DNA from: Streptomyces violaceoruber
GTDB taxonomy: Bacteria; Actinomycetota; Actinomycetes; Streptomycetales; Streptomycetaceae
Assembly: GCF_033406955.1 (NCBI RefSeq)
Contig: NZ_CP137734.1
Location: forward strand, 4,836,001 to 4,900,000
Direction: 5' to 3'
DNA length: 64,000 bases
The first letter of the stretch is position 1, and each line of letters begins with the position of its first letter. Below, in pieces: positions 62,601-64,000 of this stretch. Under the pieces are notes generated by a model. The model had not been told where the DNA came from, did no database searches, and saw only the letters and a list, made by a program, of their open reading frames with translations. Made by a program: the position numbers and the translations under genes.

Positions 62601-64000
62601 GGAGGTAGGTGGCCAGGGCATGGTGCTCGATGACGACGCCCTTGGGGCGGCCGGTCGAGCCGGAGGTGTAGATCATGTAGGCCGCGTGCCGTGCCGACCA
62701 GGGGCTACGGCGCTCCACATCGGTGATCTCGCTGGTGGGCCGGCTGTCGTACGAAGCGGGCGGTATGGGCGCGGTGAGGGTCAGGGCCGGCTGGGCGTCG
62801 TCGAGCATGTAGGTGATGCGCTCGGCGGGGTAGTCCGGGTCGATGGGCAGGTAGGCCGCGCCGGTCTTGAGCACGGCCAGCATGCTGATCACCGCGTCCA
62901 GCGACTTGGCCAGCGCGATCGCGACGAAGTCCTCCGCACCGAGCCCCTGTTCGAGCAGGTGCCGGGCGAGCTGGTTGGCGCGCCCGTCCAGCTCGGCGTA
63001 GGTCAGGGAGGTGCCGTCGCACACCACCGCCACGGCGTCCGGCGTCAACCGGGCCTGCTCGCTGATCAGTTCGTGCAGAGGTGTCCCGGGAAGCTCGGTC
63101 GGGGCCCCGTTCCACTCCACCAGGACCCGCTCCCGCTCGGCCGGGTCCATCAGCTCGACGGCGCCGATCGGCCGGTCCGGGGCTGTGGTGACGGCTTCCA
63201 GCACCCGCAGGAACCGGTCCGCGATCGCCTGGGCGGACCGGCGGTCGAGAAGTTCCGTACTGAAGTCCAGCGCCGCTTCGATGCCTTGTGGCCGACGAGA
63301 CGTGTCGAAGGACTCCGCGAACCCGAAGGAGAGGTCGAACTTCGACGAGGTCCGCTGGACCTCCCGAAGTGCGACGGTGAGCCCCGGAAGCTCGGAGATG
63401 TCCTTCAGCGCGCCTTCGTGGTCCGTGTTGTTGAACGTCAGCAGGACCTGGAAGAGCGGGTGATGGGATAGCGTGCGTGCCGGGTTCAGCGCCTCGACCA
63501 GCCGCTCGAAGGGGAGGTCCTGGTGCGCGTAGGCGGCCAGGTCGGTGTCCCGCACGCGGTCGAGGAGTCGGCGGAAGGTCGGATCACCGGACGTGTCGGT
63601 ACGGAGGACCAGCGTGTTGATGAAGAGCCCGATCAGGTCGTCGGCGGCGTCGTCCGTGCGTCCGGCGACGGGGGTGCCGATCGGAATGTCCTCACCGGCG
63701 CCCAGACGGGTGAGCAGGACGGCGACCGCAGCCTGGATCACCATGAAGGCACTGGTGTTGGTGGCGCGCGCCAGCTCCGTCAGCCGCGTGTGCAGCTCCG
63801 TCGGCACGGTGAACGGAACACGGTCCCCCGAGTACCCCGCGACCGCCGGTCGGGGCCGGTCGGTGGGGAGGTCGAGCTGTTCGGGCAGGCCGGCGAGCTG
63901 CTGTTTCCAGTAGGCGAGCTGGCGGCCCGCGAGGCTGTCGGCATCGGTGTCGTCGCCGAGGATCTCCTGCTGCCAGAGCGCGTAGTCGGCGTACTGGACG
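56611..64000 (-). CDS. cdaPSI: NRPS CdaPSI-type, C-terminal part (Asp, D-Hpg), cut by the window edge
   Basis: Only the last 2462 or so residues of the first synthetase are in the window; the gene continues beyond 64000. Visible: a partial C5 (to about 63140), A5 (63110-61690; code D-L-T-K-I-G-A-V-N, Asp), T5, C6 (61380-60020, HHIATDAWS), A6 (59960-58420; code D-V-Y-H-L-G-L-L-C, close to the 4-hydroxyphenylglycine code DIYHLGLLC), T6 with LGGDSILS and an epimerase (58110-56680, HHLVVDSVTW). This equals CDA residues Asp5 and D-Hpg6. A Gly/Ser/Thr run is inserted in A6. The C-terminal acidic tail (SLSQSEIEEFE) resembles a COM donor for PSII. Confidence 0.92.
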   Translation of the reverse strand, partial: VQYADYALWQQEILGDDTDADSLAGRQLAYWKQQLAGLPEQLDLPTDRPRPAVAGYSGDRVPFTVPTELHTRLTELARATNTSAFMVIQAAVAVLLTRLGAGEDIPIGTPVAGRTDDAADDLIGLFINTLVLRTDTSGDPTFRRLLDRVRDTDLAAYAHQDLPFERLVEALNPARTLSHHPLFQVLLTFNNTDHEGALKDISELPGLTVALREVQRTSSKFDLSFGFAESFDTSRRPQGIEAALDFSTELLDRRSAQAIADRFLRVLEAVTTAPDRPIGAVELMDPAERERVLVEWNGAPTELPGTPLHELISEQARLTPDAVAVVCDGTSLTYAELDGRANQLARHLLEQGLGAEDFVAIALAKSLDAVISMLAVLKTGAAYLPIDPDYPAERITYMLDDAQPALTLTAPIPPASYDSRPTSEITDVERRSPWSARHAAYMIYTSGSTGRPKGVVIEHHALATYLHRARSTYPAMTGVTVLHSPLAFDLTITALWTPLTSGGTVHLTSLEESDTQPSLIKATPSHLPLLTTLPETASPSHTLILGGEALHTDHLATWRTQHPHVQIINAYGPTESTVNITDHHVSEDTPDGPVPIGRPFANTQVYVLDSALRPVAPGTTGELYLAGEQLARGYLGRPALTAERFTANPHSSVPGARMYRTGDLAHWNHDGHLTYDGRADHQIKLRGHRIEPGEIETTLTAQTGITQATVQLREDTPGDQRLVAYLVVNDSTGYDEPTLRDALASALPDYMRPSAYVTLDALPLTPNGKLDRTALPAPAYSASTAGRAPRTPREEILCTLFAEVLGVDLVTIDDNFFDLGGHSLLATRLVSRARTALGVELSVRQFFETPTIAGLSGAFDRAGRARAALTARPRPERIPLSYAQQRLWFLHQLEGPSATYNIPTTLRLTGTLDTGALHAALNDLLARHESLRTTYTEDDEGPRQVIHAWEPGMLPLGVVDTGEGELDAMLSAGVHHAFDLTAGIPVRATLFRISEQEHVLLLLIHHIATDAWSRTPLGHDLAAAYSARCAGDVPAWEPLPVQYADYALWQREVLGDEGDADAPAGRQLAYWTRQLADLPEQLDLPTDRPRPAMASQDGDRVAFSLDADLYVRLTELARATHSSTFMVVQAALAVLLTRLGAGEDIPIGTPVAGRTDDATENLVGFFVNTLVLRNDTSGNPTFRELLEETRRTDLAAYAHQDLPFERLVEALNPARTLAHHPLFQVMLILSTAETDPDASLALPGLRVGAERSRLGAAKVDLAFALAEVRDGEGRSTGLTGALDFRTDLFDRSTARSLVERFVRTLEAVVADPGVRLSRVPVLTGSERRSLLDRGTGPLLEGLDATLPELFAEQALRTPGAPALVRGGTTVSYAELDLRTNRLARLLRQQGVRPGTPVVMLMERSPAHVVATLAIAKAGGAYVPLHDTYPLDRMRHVVADTAATLILTDRAEAARAGQLGARVMVVDEFGAAPSGSEADAAPGTGTSTSTSTSTGSGSGSGSRSGYVDDAPEVGLRPQDLAYVMYTSGSTGVPKGVAVTHRGVVDLVRDHCWRPGVHERVLLHAPHAFDVSCYEMWVPLVSGGTVVVAPPGHLDPAAITDLITAHDITAIHLTAGFFRVVAEEAPECFAGVREVLTGGDVVSPAAVARVLAHHPRIVLRHLYGPTETTLCVTQHEVTAPYEARGSLPVGRATGNTRAYVLDRYLQPVPAGVPGELFISGSGLARGYLDRPDLTCERFVADPYGGSGERMYRTGDLVRYNAAGELEYLARADDQVKIRGFRVELGEIEAVLATRPELAQAAVVVREDRPGDRRLVGYVVAAAGRDGEVDPDALRAFSRQALPDYMVPSAFVVLGTLPLTANGKLDRKALPAPDYGAASTGRAARTPAEELLCTLFAEVLGLSAVGVDDGFFDLGGDSILSIQVVSRARAAGLALAVRDVFEHQSTARLAAALTDRDDAASVPEAEAVPPYGPAPLTPVMARIAELGLGGDDFNQSVVVSLPPAVDRDRLVPALQRVLDHHDALRLRVLPDGSTEVRAPGSVPAADVLSVVTRAPGATGAARDALLVEAACAARDRLAPAEGRMLQAVLVDGTDDTDGTGGTSGADGVLILVAHHLVVDSVTWSIVVPDLAAAYRGEEPAPVGTSWRQWATSLARLATDPRVEAETAHWEHTLTGAGTLRLDRGRDLQGDAGRIGLDLAPHTTEALLTRLPGGVNASVHDVLLTAFAFAVAGWRRGRGEDPDAPVVLDLESHGRHEEAVPGAELSRTAGWFTALHPVRLAPDVTDWARLHQDGDALRDGLKQVKEQLRAVPGDGLGHGLLRHLNPTAGPRLARLPEPDFGFNYLGRRVTPATGTPEPWTVTGGGLAASRPTAPMAHAVELSAVVHEGADGPRLRAEWTYARRLVPDHDARRLAEQWFRALEALVEQADRAGTGGLTPSDVTLGSLSQSEIEEFESDLESEWEIEQ
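61650..63130 (-). repeat. duplicated Asp adenylation-domain tract (A5), shared with A7
   Basis: About 1.4 kb coding for the module 5 adenylation domain is nearly identical in DNA to 53803-55255 in module 7 of the next gene. Differences are scattered single bases plus the loop after TDH. Both domains have the same Asp code. Confidence 0.85.

Overview
The window is high-GC actinobacterial DNA, almost certainly Streptomyces: GTG and TTG starts are common, GTGA/ATGA stop-start overlaps are frequent, and the right two thirds follow gene by gene the calcium-dependent antibiotic (CDA) lipopeptide cluster known from S. coelicolor (SCO3249 down to SCO3230 by my recollection). It has two parts: an integration hotspot next to a tRNA-Arg gene (1-19667) and the CDA-type biosynthetic cluster (19668-64000, running off the right edge).

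Integration hotspot. A complete tRNA-Arg(CCT) gene lies at 19595-19667 on the minus strand. Its 3' end (43 bp) is repeated perfectly at 2019-2061, so 2019-19636 is a 17.6 kb element inserted into the tRNA 3' end. The element carries a tyrosine integrase with a small HTH protein in front of it, an excisionase-like HTH, a DUF3631-type ATPase, a MobC/MobA relaxase pair and no recognisable transfer apparatus; I therefore call it an integrative mobilizable element. Its cargo is an HNH-like protein, a two-gene pair sharing a Gly/His/Asn-rich motif that resembles bacterial amyloid-signalling motifs, an XRE regulator coupled to a peptide deformylase, a run of four glycosyltransferase-like genes plus a P-loop kinase, and small zinc-binding and helical unknowns. 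Older tRNA-like 3' fragments at about 1-33 and 1440-1487, with an intact VapBC-like module and a decayed RelE/XRE module between them, suggest repeated insertion at the same locus.

CDA-type cluster. Genes 19965-25613 make the 2,3-epoxyhexanoyl-type starter (ACP, FabF-like KS, HxcO-type acyl-CoA oxidase, FabH-like KS, HcmO-type FAD monooxygenase). They are followed by a Tat-exported unknown, an inositol-1-phosphate-synthase-like enzyme and an ebo-like set (UbiA prenyltransferase, TIM-barrel isomerase, EboA, TatD-like hydrolase, EboE-like protein, alkaline-phosphatase-superfamily enzyme), mostly translationally coupled. Then come the asparagine oxygenase AsnO and an ABC exporter. A strong bidirectional terminator separates these from genes on the minus strand: the hydroxyasparagine phosphotransferase HasP, an alpha/beta hydrolase, and three NRPS genes.

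Adenylation-domain specificity codes read by eye give Asp-(D)Hpg for the visible part of PSI, Asp-Gly-(D)Asn for PSII, and Glu/3-methyl-Glu-Trp plus thioesterase for PSIII. This equals CDA residues 5-11. AsnO, HasP and the lipid genes are the matching tailoring functions. Several NRPS modules share near-identical DNA tracts, and several cluster genes carry expanded minisatellites.
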